The notes under the pieces are model-generated. The model ran no database searches, was not told the DNA's origin, and worked only from the letters and a program-made list of their open reading frames with translations. 60,476 nt of DNA from Spirogloea muscicola (lineage: Eukaryota; Streptophyta; Zygnematophyceae; Spirogloeales; Spirogloeaceae). The position numbers and the translations under genes were made by a program. Of this stretch, positions 1-10,443 are shown one piece after another (the first letter of the stretch is position 1; the number at the start of each line of letters is the position of its first letter). Where the stretch lies: contig WELB01000272.1 in assembly GCA_009602725.1 (NCBI GenBank), forward strand, positions 1-60,476, read 5' to 3'.

Positions 1-335
1 CCGCCAGGGCGTCCCGTAGGAGATTGTGGACGCCCACCACCTCAGGGCCAAGAAGGGGGCCAGGGGAAGCGCTAAGTAAAGAAGAAAGAGCTCGCCCATA
101 GAAGAGAGGGGCTGGCAGAAGCCAGCCAAAAAAGAATGGACAAAATCCAACCAAGCACACAAGTAAAACAAGCACACAAAGAAACAAAGCAGCTACGGGA
201 TCACTCAGTAACCCCTGCTAAGCAGCCTCAGGTCAGAGACGCTAGGCCTCTCTTTACAGCCATTGCCCCCATTGGGAGAGCCACTTTCTATCTTCATCAA
301 GAAAGTGCTCGCCCGTAGAGAAGAGGGGCTGGGTT
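1..335 (-). mobile_element. LINE 3' tails, minus strand (two nested units)
   Basis: Read on the minus strand, this stretch holds the last codons of a LINE open reading frame (ending DLRLLSRGY and stop, near 207-240). The 3' untranslated tail follows, running out toward base 1. The tail carries the family hairpin (about 100-118, stem GGCTGGC/GCCAGCC) followed by the ATGGGCGAGC block. A second tail, at about 300-335, has the ACGGGCGAGCAC block but only half of the hairpin. No intact reverse transcriptase is present, so these are 5'-truncated dead copies. Confidence 0.75.
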
Positions 336-559
336 CATCGCCCTCTGAGTTTGCGTTGTTACGGAGGCGTACAGAGGTCCAGCATCGATACACATCGCTG
401 GCCACGCAGTGGGCCCGTGCAGAACGAAGAAAATTGCGGCACTAATCCGATTACCCCCGATGCCATCAGCTCCTGTCAGCGGCAGTCGACATCTTTGGCT
501 GTCTGGGTCCTCGTTTCCACACACTTCTCCAGAATATTTCCAAATTAGGCTACACATGT

Positions 560-778
560 CGTGCAGATGTGTTTCCGGCTGAGATGGGCTTGCCAGCTGC
601 ATATCTGTCGTTCTTGCGACGACGAGCATCGGCCTGTTTGCAGCGTGCCCAGGCTAATGCTTTGCACCAGAGAGCTGGGCGAGCTCTAACTGGTGGCAGA
701 AGGGCTTCGTATCTGACATCTAGTATGCAGGCATCGTTTAGTAACCTTTATGTTTTGACCCGTGGTTACTGAGCGGGT
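560..778 (+). mobile_element. divergent LINE 3' coding end
   Basis: The last 67 codons of an open frame end in ALHQRAGRAL, then FSNLYVLTRGY and a stop at 770-772. This matches the C-terminal pattern of the other LINE tails in the window (HxRAGRA, then SDLxLLTRGY-stop), but the intervening residues differ strongly. It is therefore probably a separate sub-family. No recognisable family hairpin follows; 779-1055 shows no gene and no repeat that I recognise. Confidence 0.55.
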
Positions 779-1055
779 CAACTTTCTGTAGGTTATGTAG
801 GTCTTCAGATGTGCTTGCCTTTTGTACTTGGCCGTTTGGCCCTCGTTTGTTTCAAACACACGAAGTTCCTCTGCTCTTCTACTGGAAGAGAGAAGGCGCA
901 TGGTGCGCATGAAATTGGAAGGAAGGCCAATTCTGGCATCACAAATTTCCTTTTAACTGGGTAATGAGCTGGCTAAGGGGAACACTAAATATCCCCGAGT
1001 GAGCACATGCCTTCTGACAAGCTATATTGAGGAGCCATACCACCACCACTACTGG

Positions 1056-1198
1056 AAGCGTCGCTCTCCGTCGCTTCCCTTTCCTTCGCTTTCTCTCGCT
1101 ATCGCAAACCGCCCCCCTCTCTTCCCCCCCCCTTCAAACCGCCCCCTTCCCTCCCTCTCCATCTCCGTCTCCATCTCCCCCTCCCTCTCTGTCCCCAG
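1056..1198 (+). repeat. pyrimidine-rich (CT) low-complexity tract
   Basis: About 140 bases are almost entirely C and T, with short imperfect runs such as CTCCCTCT and CCATCTCC. It lies directly upstream of a LINE coding end at 1199. Similar tracts occur in intron 2 of pectate lyase A (about 4446-4630) and at 5697-5872. It could be the former poly-pyrimidine tail or target of an insertion, or simply low complexity. Confidence 0.6.
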
Positions 1199-3470
1199 CC
1201 ATTGCCGTCAACTGGCAGAACTCCAGCGCTCTTTGGCTCATGCAGTCCATGCGCGCGCTGGCCGCGCTATGGCTGCTCCCTCCGGATCTCAACAGAGTGC
1301 CTCTTTCCCTGCAGCGAGCTACTCTGACCTGCTGTTGCTCACTCGCGGGTACTGAGCTTCCCTCTGCATCGTCTTGTGTTCTGTAATGTAATTTTTTCCT
1401 GGCTTCTCTTTCTTTGGCTTCGGACATTGTCCTTCTTTTTGGGCTGGCTTTGCCAGCCCCTTCTCTCTATGGGCGAGCACTTTCTTCAGCAGGCCGTACT
1501 ATGGCCGCCGCCTCTGGGTCTCAGCGGAGTGCCTCTTCCCTGCAGCGAGCTATTTCAGACCTGATGGTGCTCATTTGTGGGTACTGAGCTTCCCTCTGCA
1601 CCGTCTACTTGTTTTGCAGTGTTTTGTAGTGGTCCTTTTACCGGCTCCTCCTTTCTTTGGCTTTTGACATTGTCCATTCTTTGCCAGCCCCTCTTTTCAC
1701 GGGCGAGCACTTCTCTTTCTTCACGCACTTTCCCCTCCGAAGCTCCTTCCACTCTTCCCCCTCCGCGCACTTGCGCGCCTTCTATGATCCAGGAGGCCGG
1801 ATACACGGTGGCGATGGAGAACGATTCCGCTATGCCAATCCTCCAGAGGGCCGACGGACTCCACACGCGCTGTGTCGACCTGGTGGCGTCCACGCCGGGC
1901 GGAGGCGCGCGAATCGTTGCTGATGTGGTCACCTCTGATAATGGTCGACCGCTCCAACCCGGGGCTCTCTGCCTCGCGGGCTGGCCACGCTGCGGCGAAG
2001 GCCGCTCGCAGCAAGGCGGCCAAACACGCCGACCACCCGGCTGCAGATGAGTTCGTCCCCCTGGCTTTGGACGTGCACGGGGCTCTCGGGTCCCCAGTGG
2101 CTCGACCTGCTGGCCAGGCTTGCGCGGCGCGCTGTGTCCTGCAGGCGCGGTGAGCCGGCTGACTTCAACGCCGCAGGTTCGTCGGCCCAAGTCTGTTGTA
2201 TGAGATTGTCGGTCTCCGGCTTCCGTCAGGGCGACGTCTTTCCGCCGGCTAGCTATTCAGACTTGCATCTCCTGACTAGAGGTCACTGAGTGTTCCCTGG
2301 CTGATGTCTTAGTCCAAGTCCTTCGCACTCTGGCTCCTTCAGACCTTGTCCATTCCTTTGGGCTGGCCTTTCCCAGCCACCAGTCAATCTGGCCGCCCTT
2401 TCTTTCTTCAGCATCTCCCTTGCTTTGCATCACCGGGTTGGTCGCGCCCTTGCAGCAGCCTTCTGCTCCTAGTTACTCTGATCTGCTGTTGCTCACACGT
2501 GGATACTGAGCATCCATCTGCATCTCCCTCTGCACCGTCTTGCACTTTGTAGTGTAGTCCTTTTTCGGCACTTCTTTCTTTGGCTTTGAACGTTGTCCAT
2601 TCTTTTTGGGTTGGCTTTGCTAGCCCCTCCTCTACGGGCGGGCACTTTCTTCTGGTTTGCGCAGCGGGGTTGCTCTTCCTCCCCTCAGCTCATCTGATTT
2701 CCTACTGCTGACACGGGGGTATTGACGGCGCCCTGTCTGCCTCGCCATTGGCTCCGTCATGAACACCTGCATGCGTCTGGCTGGCAGTTTACAGCCGATT
2801 ATTTAACATCAGCAGCCACATACTCTCAGCGGTCCATGGCCCAAGCCTTGCATCTGCGCGCTGGCCGTGCTCTCGCTGCGGCCTCCGGCTTTTCGTCAGG
2901 GGGATAGTTTTCCGGCAGCTAGTCTGTCGGATTTGAGGCTCCTCACTCGTGACTACTGAGTGGTCCATCCTCCCCCCGTTCTGCCATACATCCTACTGCT
3001 GACACGGGGGTATTGAGGGCGCCCTGTCTGCCTAGCTTTTGGCTCCGTCATAAATACCTGTATGCATCTGGCTGGCAGTTTACAGCCGATTCTTTAATAT
3101 CAGCAGCCGCATTCCATGGCTTCTTCAGGCCCCTTCGTAGCTGCTGAGCGATTCTGGCCCCTTCGAACCTTTTGTCTAATCTTTTCGGGCTGGCTTTTCA
3201 CAGCCCTTGCCCCCATTAAGAGTGCCACTTCTTCTTTGATCTGTGGACAGTTGGCTGGCTTTCACAGCCGTCCTTAGCCACCAGGAACTCGCCTTCCCTC
3301 TCACCCTGGTTTGCCGGCTCTCCTCACTCCCACCTACTGCTGACACGGGGGTATTGAGGGCGCCCTGTCTGCCTAGCCTTTGGCTCCGTCATGAACACCT
3401 GTATGCATCTGGCTGGCATTTCACAGCCGATTCTTTCATATCAGCAGCCGCTTTCTTCTCTTGCCCGGCT
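1199..3470 (+). mobile_element. head-to-tail concatemer of LINE 3' tails
   Basis: At least eight coding ends in the same orientation follow one another. Stops fall near 1355, 1588, 2289, 2510, 2725, 2959, 3017 and 3357, most ending LLTRGY or a close variant. Most are followed by about 100-150 bases of tail with a hairpin: 1441-1459 (GGGCTGGCTTTGCCAGCCC), then about 2352-2378, 2607-2630, 2779-2797, 3072-3092, 3199-3218, 3252-3270 and 3408-3428. Loop length and outer bases vary, but the GGCTGGC...AGCC core persists. Several units change directly from a tail ending CTTTCTTC into the interior of the next coding end (for example 1487/1488 and 2655/2656). This is the signature of repeated 5'-truncated insertions at the same terminus. 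The array ends about 250 bases before the pectate lyase start codon. Confidence 0.8.
1780..2289 (+). pseudogene. LINE ORF fragment, endonuclease-like C-terminal region
   Basis: This is the longest coding piece inside the 1.2-3.5 kb tail array. It begins in IQEAGYTVAMEN, continues through a TRCVDLVAS...IVADVVTSD stretch, and after frame changes reaches ADHPAADEFVPLALDVHG and finally DLHLLTRGH-stop at 2287-2289. The order matches the larger copies at 17.8 and 32.5 kb. At least two frameshifts break it. It shows only the segment after the zinc knuckle of those copies; reverse transcriptase sequence is absent. Confidence 0.7.
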
Positions 3471-3727
3471 TCCTCTGCTCCTGGCTCTGCCCGCAGCTCG
3501 CTAGTCCGAGGATCCTCCCGCTGCTGGGCCCCCGTGCTGGTCCGGCGCGCATCCCAAGGTGCCGGCGGCCGTCAGCTAGCCCATCATCGGCTGATCGCTG
3601 GGAAGCCGCGGCCCGCCTCGTAGCCCAGCTCCGTCGTTGCCGCGTCGGTCCGCCAGCCATTGGCCACTGCTGCAGCCGCCCGCGGCCATCAGCGCCGCGG
3701 GCGGCACCGGGCTTGGCGACGAGGCCC

Positions 3728-5533
3728 ATGAGCTTGCCGCCGCCGGCAGCCCCGTACGCGGCCGTGGACACCTCGCTGCGTGGCCTGGCGGGCGCCGCCG
3801 AGGGCTTCGGCGCCGCTGCCGTGGGCGGCCGCGACGGCCCCGTCTTCCACGTCACCTCGCTCGCTGGCAAGTTCTCTGCCGCTGCCACTACTGTCGCCAT
3901 GGCCGCTGCCACTGTCGCTGCCGCGGTCGTCATCTTTGTGTGTTTGCTGCTCTTCATTCTGAGAAACACCGGACTGATGGCGGCCTTGTACGGTGGTGGC
4001 CCCAGATGCTGGTCCTGGGAGCCTGCGTGAGGCCTGCGGGCGTCAGGAGCCCCTGTGGATCGTCTTTGACGTGTCCGGCGATATCAAGCTGGCCTCCGGC
4101 GTCCGTGTGGGCTTGTACAAGACGCTGGACGGGCGCGGCGCGCACGTCCGTCTGCTCGGCGCCGGCCTGCTGTTGCGCGGCAGCACCCACGTGATTGTGT
4201 GCAACCTGGCCTTCACGGGCGGCCGCGGCCACGACGCAGATGGCATCCAGGTGAAGCCGGGTGCGCAGCACCTCTGGATTGACCGATGCTCCCTCTCTGA
4301 CTATGACGATGGCCTCATTGACATCACGCGCGCTTCAACCGATATTACCATTTCCAGGTCAGGGTCACTTTCAGCGTCGCCCTGGAAATTGCAGCAGGCA
4401 CCACTTGCTCCCACCCATTCAAAATCCAAAACTATCTACTCTCTGCCCTCACCCAAAATTTAAACCCCCCCCCTTTCCCCCTCTCCACCCCAAACTTACT
4501 TTCGCCCCCCTTCCCCCTTGTTTCCAAACTCCTCCCTTCTCTCCTCTCTCTTCCATTGCTCTCAGTCTCTCCTTTGCCCTCTGGGCATCTTGCGCATCCT
4601 GCTCCTTACTCTCCCTCTACCCAAGTGACATTCATTGCCAGTTTGTTTGGACCGCGGGCAGGTGCCACTTTTTCAAGCACGACAAGACCATGCTCATTGG
4701 CGCAGACCCAAAGCACGTGGAGGACCGCTGCATGCGCGTCAGCGTGCATGCATGCTTCTTTGATGGCACACGGCAGCGTCACCCACGGGTTCGCTTTGGC
4801 CGGGTGCACCTCTGGAACAATTACACGCGTGGCTGGGGCATCTACGCCGTCTGTGCATCTGTGGAGGCCCAGGTCAGCAGCCTGCCATGCTAGTGCACTG
4901 TGCTTGACTCAGACAGCCTCAAACTTGCCAAGCAGGCCTCCTGCTGCAGCTCGCAAGGACATAGGAGTTGACAAGTTACCAGCCCTGAGTCATTCTCAAA
5001 ATGAGTTCTGTGCCTGCCAAATTGCGCTCAGGTCCTATCGCAGTGCAACATATACGAAGCGGCCGTGCACCGGAAGGCCTTCGAATACTACATTGAGCAG
5101 GTCTGCTGTCAACTCTTGTGTTTCCAAACTTCATCTGACTTGACCTGCGTCAATGGCTTCCTCGTCATATGCCTCTTGCTGACCCCCTGCTGCTGGCCGC
5201 TTAACAAAGTCCTTGACCTGAGATCCATCTTCAGCAACCGTAAGTGTCGTGGCTTCACAAAAGCAGGAACCTCAGTATGATTCCACTAACTTGGCCAGCC
5301 CATCCCCCTGTCGGCAGGCCAGTGACCGCCCGGCGCCAGCTTCGGGGAGCATTCGCTCAGAGGGCGACCTCTTCTTGTGCGGAGCGCAAGGCGAGGCCCT
5401 GCGGTCCGAGGCCGTCTTTGTGCCCCAGGAGTTTTACAAAGCGTGGACAATGGCGCCACCGACGCCCGCACTGATTGAACAAATCAAGGTGAACGCAGGG
5501 TGGCAGGACGTTCAGCTTCCACGGGACACTTGA
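3728..5533 (+). CDS. pectate lyase family PL1-like protein, copy A
   Basis: Five exons give 328 residues: 3728-3866, 4006-4357, 4662-4872, 5032-5100, 5318-5533. PL1 signatures are VTSLADAGPGSLREAC (joined across intron 1), WIVFDVSGDI, LDGRG, an acidic DADGIQVK segment, LWIDRCSLSD (the WiDH-like motif), HDKTMLIG, and RHPRVRFGRVHLWNNY (matching RxPxxR with the catalytic arginine). PL1 enzymes cleave polygalacturonate by beta-elimination on a parallel beta-helix with bound calcium. Intron 1 begins GC (GCAAGT, 3867-3872) where paralogue B has GTAAGT. The start is uncertain: the position of B's ATG is not an ATG here (CCATTGG), so I use the first downstream in-frame ATG. No signal peptide is visible, which is odd for a secreted lyase. 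Intron 2 contains a long CT tract. Confidence 0.85.
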
Positions 5534-5696
5534 GGCCGTCCAGCTCCCCAAAGGACATCACTTGCAATGTCAACTACTCGCAGTGCATTTGAACGATCTG
5601 CAGATGGACAAATGAATTCGCAGATGAAGGATGCCTGTCACATTTTTGCCTGAGATGCTTGTTCAAGGGAGTGAAGCGAGCTCTCCCACCGTGAAG

Positions 5697-5872
5697 CGGG
5701 CCCTCCCCTCCCTCCCTCCTCCCCTCCATCCCTCCCTCCCTCCCGGCACCCCCCCCTCCCCTTCCCTCCTCTCCCTCTCTCCTGCTCTCTTTTCCTCCCT
5801 CCCTCTGTCACCTCCCATATCGCTCCCTCCAAACTCTTTCCTCTCCAAAGCCCTGACCTCTCCCTCTTCATG
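5697..5872 (+). repeat. CT-rich low-complexity tract
   Basis: Nearly pure pyrimidine, with CCCTCC and CCTCCCTCC runs, about 165 bases downstream of the pectate lyase A stop. Open frames on either strand here are compositional and not genes. From 5534 to about 5990 I see no other feature. Confidence 0.6.
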
Positions 5873-5989
5873 CACTCGGCGGCTGCTTTTCTCAGCTGTT
5901 CCTTGGCCATCAGTAGCCGCTTGCCTTCCCTTTGGTTGTGAGGACGTGTTTGAGTAAAATTCCAGTTATTGGCCGCTATCGGCCTAGCG

Positions 5990-7000
5990 GTCAAGCTGGC
6001 CTAGCTGGGACCCCTATAGATGTTCTGTGGACAATGGCTGGACATCCTAGACAGAGGAGCTCTTCCAGATAAAAGAGGTCCCAGAAATCTCCTGAAACAG
6101 TCGATGGCTGTGAAAAAGAAGAAGCAGCTCGTTCGAAGAAGACGCAGCGCGTTTTCCACAGGGGGCGAGGCTGTTAAGGGCCAGCCTGCAAAAGAATGAC
6201 AGGTCCAGAAAGGTCTGAGTGCAGATAAAGATGTAATCAAAGGATGGCAGCTCAGTCCGCTTAGTAACTCCTACTTAGCACAAGTGGGAGAAACTAGGAC
6301 GATAGCAGTCCCCCTGCAGAAGTTGTAGGCGGCTGCCGGACATGCCAGCACTCAGATGCAAGGCGTGAGCGCTGCAGGGCGACAGAATTGAAAGAAAGTG
6401 GCTCTCTCAAAGAGGGCAAGGGCTGTCTAAATGAGGAATTGGCTCTCTCCAATGGGGGCAAGGGCTGTGAACAGCCAGCCCGAAAACGATTGACAATATC
6501 CGAAAGGGCCAAAAGCGCTGTCTCAGAGCTTGGCCTGTAGGGGAAGAAATCACATAGGAACCACGAGTAAGGAGCCGCAGATCAGAAAGGCTAGCAGCCG
6601 GAAAGCAATCCCCTTGACGAAAGCCAGAGGCTGCAGCTACAGCACGGCCAGCACGCAGATGCAAGGCGTGGCTCAAGGACTGGATTGAGATAATAGGCGT
6701 ATACGAAAGACCTAAGCTAGCGAGCCAGCGGCGCTGAAGTCGGCCTGCTCACCTCGCCTGCAACACAGCACGTCGCGCAAGCCGGGCCAAGAGGTCGAGC
6801 CACTAGGATCCGAAAGCCCCGTGCACGTCGATGGCCAAGGAGACGACCTCGTCCCCTGCCGGGTGGTCCGCGCACTTCGTCGCCTTGCTGCGAGCGGCGT
6901 TCGCAGCTGCATGGCCAGCCCTCGAGGCAGAAAGCCCCGGGTCGAAACGGTCCACCACATCCGTGGTGACCACGTCAACGCCTCGTCTCCCCCGAGGCGT
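5990..7000 (-). mobile_element. LINE remnant with nested tails, minus strand
   Basis: Reading the minus strand from about 6990 there is VDVVTTDVVDRFDPG, then ADHPAGDEVVSLAIDVHG, then FSAAGSLA and an in-frame stop. A frameshift follows, then SHALHLRAGRA and SDLRLLTRG near 6570. The tail has a family hairpin at about 6462-6486 in its GGGCTGGCTGTTCACAGCCC form. A second degraded coding end follows (about 6260-6390). Premature stops and frameshifts make it a dead copy. It sits between the two pectate lyase genes, in the opposite orientation, and ends about 540 bases upstream of copy B. The GC-rich stretch 7001-7532 holds nothing else I recognise. Confidence 0.75.
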
Positions 7001-7532
7001 TGCCGCGCCAGCCTCGAGCGCCCGGTCGCCTAAAGTCCACGCCTCCCCGACGACCGCACCTCCCCCAGGTGCCTCCCAGCCGCGTCCCACCCCCCCCCCG
7101 CCTCGCACCTGCCCGCCGGCCCGCCGGCCGCTCCCGGCGGTTCGCCTCCCCGGCGCTGACTTCTTGCTGCCGAGCATCTCCTCCCCCGCCGTGCCCGGGC
7201 GCCCGCGGCGTGGGGCTCGAGCTCCGGGGACCGACCCGAGCTGCAGTCTTAAGCCGCGGCGGGGCGCCCCAGCTCCACTCCAGCTCCAGGCCGCGCTCCC
7301 CGACCTCCCACTCTGAACCCTGCCCTCAGCTCCCTCCCGCAGCCGCCCCTCCTGCCCATTGCCCGCCGGCGGCTGCGCTCTCCGCCCCTGCCTCTCCTGC
7401 TCGCCGCCGAGCCCGGGCCCGCCGCTTCCCCAGGCCGCAGCCCACCTTGCATTCCCAGCCGGAAGCCCGTCAGCCCGCTTCCTAGGCTGCAGCCCGCCTT
7501 CCTGTGTCTCCAGGTCTGCCCGCCCACCCGCC

Positions 7533-9377
7533 ATGCCGCAGGCACCTCCCGCCACCACCGCCGCACTCGGCACAGCCCACTCGGTGAAGGCTTCACCAGC
7601 GAGGCCGCCGCTGACGCCCAAGGCCCCGTACGCGGCCCTGGACGCCTCGCTGCGCGGCCTTGCGGGCGCCGCCGAGGGCTTCGGCGCCGCCGCCGTGGGC
7701 GGCCGCGACGGCCCCGTCGTCCACGTCACCTCGCTCGCTGGTAAGTCGTGCATCCCCGCCGCCGTTGCCGCCATCGCCGCAGCCGTCGCCGCCGCCGTCG
7801 TCAGCTCTCTGCATTTGCTGCTCTGCATCCTTGAGAAGTACTGAGCCATTGTCGGCCTCGTGCGGTGGCGGCTTGCAGACGCCGGACCTGGGAGCCTGCG
7901 TGAGGCCTGCGGGCGTAAGGGCCCCCTGTGGATCGTCTTTGACGTGTCCGGCGACATCAACCTGGCCTCCGCCGTGCGCGTGGGCTCGCACAAGACGCTA
8001 GACGGGCGCGGCGTGCACGTCCGGCTGCGCGGCGCCGGCCTGCTTCTGCACGGTAGCACCCACGTGATTGTGTGCAACCTGGCTTTTACCCGGGGCCGCG
8101 GCGACGACTCGGACGCCATCCAGGTCAAGCCGGGCGCGCAGCACATTTGGATCGACCGCTGCTCCCTTTCTGACTACTTCGATGGCCTCATTGACATCAC
8201 AGTCGGTTCCACCGACGTAACCGTCTCCAGGTCAGGGTCACGTTCAGCCTCACACTGGACAATGCAGCAACATCAGTCTCTCTTCCCCTGTCCGAATGCC
8301 AAGGATGTGCCCTCAGCCTGGCCCCCCTCCCGCCCTGTCTCTCCCTGCCTCCTCGCTCCTCTTTCTCTATCCTTTGCAAGCTTCGCGTATCCTGCACATC
8401 CTTGCTCCCCGCTCACCCTGTACGCCAGGCGTTAAGCGGTGCCAGTGTACATTGCTTATCGGCAGGTGCCACTTCTTCAATCACGACAAGACGATGCTAA
8501 TAGGCGCAAGCCCGAAGGATCTGGCGGATCGCAGCATACGCGTCAGCGTGCACGCATGCTTCTTTGATGGCACGCGGCAGCGCCATCCGCGGGTGCGCTT
8601 TGGGCGCGTGCACCTCTGGAACAATTACACACGCGGCTGGGCTATCTACGCCGTCAATGCGTCCGTCGAGGCCCAGGTCAGCATCCTGCATCGTTGCTGC
8701 TCCAGACCGCCTCAAGCTCAGCAAGCCCCCTGCCAGAGCTCGTATGGGCTTAGGGCTTGACTAGTCATATACCGCATCACTAATCGCAAATTTGTTACAG
8801 ACTGAGCACTGTGCCTGCTGTGTTGGGTTCAGATCCTGTCGCAGTGCAACATATATGAAGCAACCGAAAACAGGAAGGCCTTTGAATACTCTGCCGAGAA
8901 GGTACATCGCTCGCTATATGTGACTTGCTAGCTCTTCGCCTGACTTTACCTGCCGCAAGGGCTGCCACCTCGAACGCCTCTTGCTGACCTCCCTGCTACT
9001 GGCCGCCTACGAGATACTCCACTTGAGCTCCATACTCAGCTACCGCGAATGCTGTGACTTCATGAAGCAGGATTATCAGAGATGATAGACTGATGCCCCT
9101 ATTGCCCTGACCGCAGGCCAGCGACCGCCCAGCGCCAGCTGCGGGGAGCCTACGCTCGGAGGGTGACCTCTTCTTGCAGGGTGCGCACGGCGAGGCCCTG
9201 CGGTCTGGAGCCGTTTTTAGGCCGCAGGAGTTCTACAAAGCCTGGACTATGGCGCCAACGACGCCGGCCCTGATTGAGCAGATCAAGGCGAGAGCGGGGT
9301 GGCAGGACATCCCACTTCCACCTGACACCCGTGTCAAAGGCCATCACCATCACAAGGACATCATAGCACATCTGTAG
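7533..9377 (+). CDS. pectate lyase family PL1-like protein, copy B
   Basis: Five exons give 366 residues: 7533-7740, 7879-8230, 8466-8676, 8833-8901, 9117-9377. Exons 2, 3 and 4 have exactly the same lengths (352, 211, 69) and phases as in copy A, so the two arose by tandem duplication. It shares VTSLADAGPGSLREAC, SDAIQVKPGAQHIWIDRCSL, HDKTMLIG, RHPRVRFGRVHLWNNY and the C-terminal EGDLFLQG region. Intron 1 has a canonical GTAAGT donor. The N-terminus is about 23 residues longer than the start used for A and is Ala/Pro-rich, not a clear signal peptide. The C-terminus extends about 15 residues past A, with a HHHH run. All motifs expected for calcium-dependent polygalacturonate elimination are present, but activity is inferred. 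Confidence 0.88.
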
Positions 9378-10443
9378 CAATATCAGTCCTCGCGGTGCAC
9401 TTGAACAGGGTGCCCATAGACAATTTGGTTTGTTGTTGTACAGAATACTGCCAATTGAAGCAAGCCCTGCTGATAGGAGACTCGATGTATGGAAATACTT
9501 GGCAGCAAAACACACACCTACCCCGCAAGCTCCTGGACACAGCTAGATGAAGCGTCCTGCAATGCAGCTGGTGATTGCATATTGCGTGTGCTTATCACAA
9601 GTGCTTGCTCAACATTTACTTTCATCCCTGTTATGGCACTTAATTTTCCATACCAATCATTGCTATATTTCGTCTACAATGCCGTCAACTGTAAATTTGC
9701 TAGCAATTTTGATCTTGCTGGAATTGTATGGTGGTCTTTGACAAATATAAATAGGAGACTGTGCCCCTGAAGATAAACCTCGGGTGGTGGCTGTATGTTT
9801 CGAGCACATCAGATGCAGTTTCTACCGCCTGCAGCAATATTGCCTCTACTACCAGGTCTCATGATCTTGCTCGACACGGCTACATGTAATCAGGGCAGAG
9901 CGCCAGCCAGCTCAGCCGAGACTGATGCAATGCTCGCCGGGCCATCAAGCGCAGATTCCATTCTCGGAAAACCATGTCAGTTAAAAGAGTCAACTAACGA
10001 AACCCTGAAGAAGGTGCTACAAGAGGTCTGCCAGTTGCACGATTGACTAAAAGTGCAGAATGAGCAACAAGCTCTTAGCTGGTAAAATTGCTGCTGAAAG
10101 TTCAAAAAACAGCACTAGACTAAGACAGGCCATGAACGACTCATCTCGACTGTAACCCAGTTGCATGTATGTTCATGTGTCCGTGTCTGAACACTTAGCT
10201 GTCCATGGGAAGTAATGTGAACGCGAGCAGAGGCGTGTTGCAACTGCAGCTGTCATAGGATGTGACTCAGGCTGCGCTGCGAAGGGGAGTGGCAAGGTTG
10301 CGGTGGTCTGGGTGATGGCTGCTAGAAGGCCTTGGCTTGCATGGAGCTCAGATAGTTGCGAGCGAGCAGAGGCAGGCATGAGCAGGAGCAACTGGCCGCC
10401 AGCTGTCTGCAAAACTCCTTAGCCGGCCCATGACCACAGCGGC
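9378..10443. other. no gene recognised
   Basis: Between the pectate lyase B stop and the minus-strand gene at 10444 there are only short open frames. An 83-residue frame at 9795-10046 (+) has a hydrophobic start followed by a polar helix-like end, but no splice context or family match supports it. The interval probably holds the two 3' untranslated regions, since the genes converge. Confidence 0.5.

Noticed and set aside
5638-5994. 118-codon Arg/Glu/Gly-rich minus frame
   Set aside because: Translation of a CT-rich tract; composition only.
6803-8146. 447-codon minus-strand open frame
   Set aside because: It runs antisense through pectate lyase B exons 1-2 and GC-rich upstream DNA. Only its last part (about 6803-6990) is real LINE sequence; the rest is a GC-driven shadow frame.
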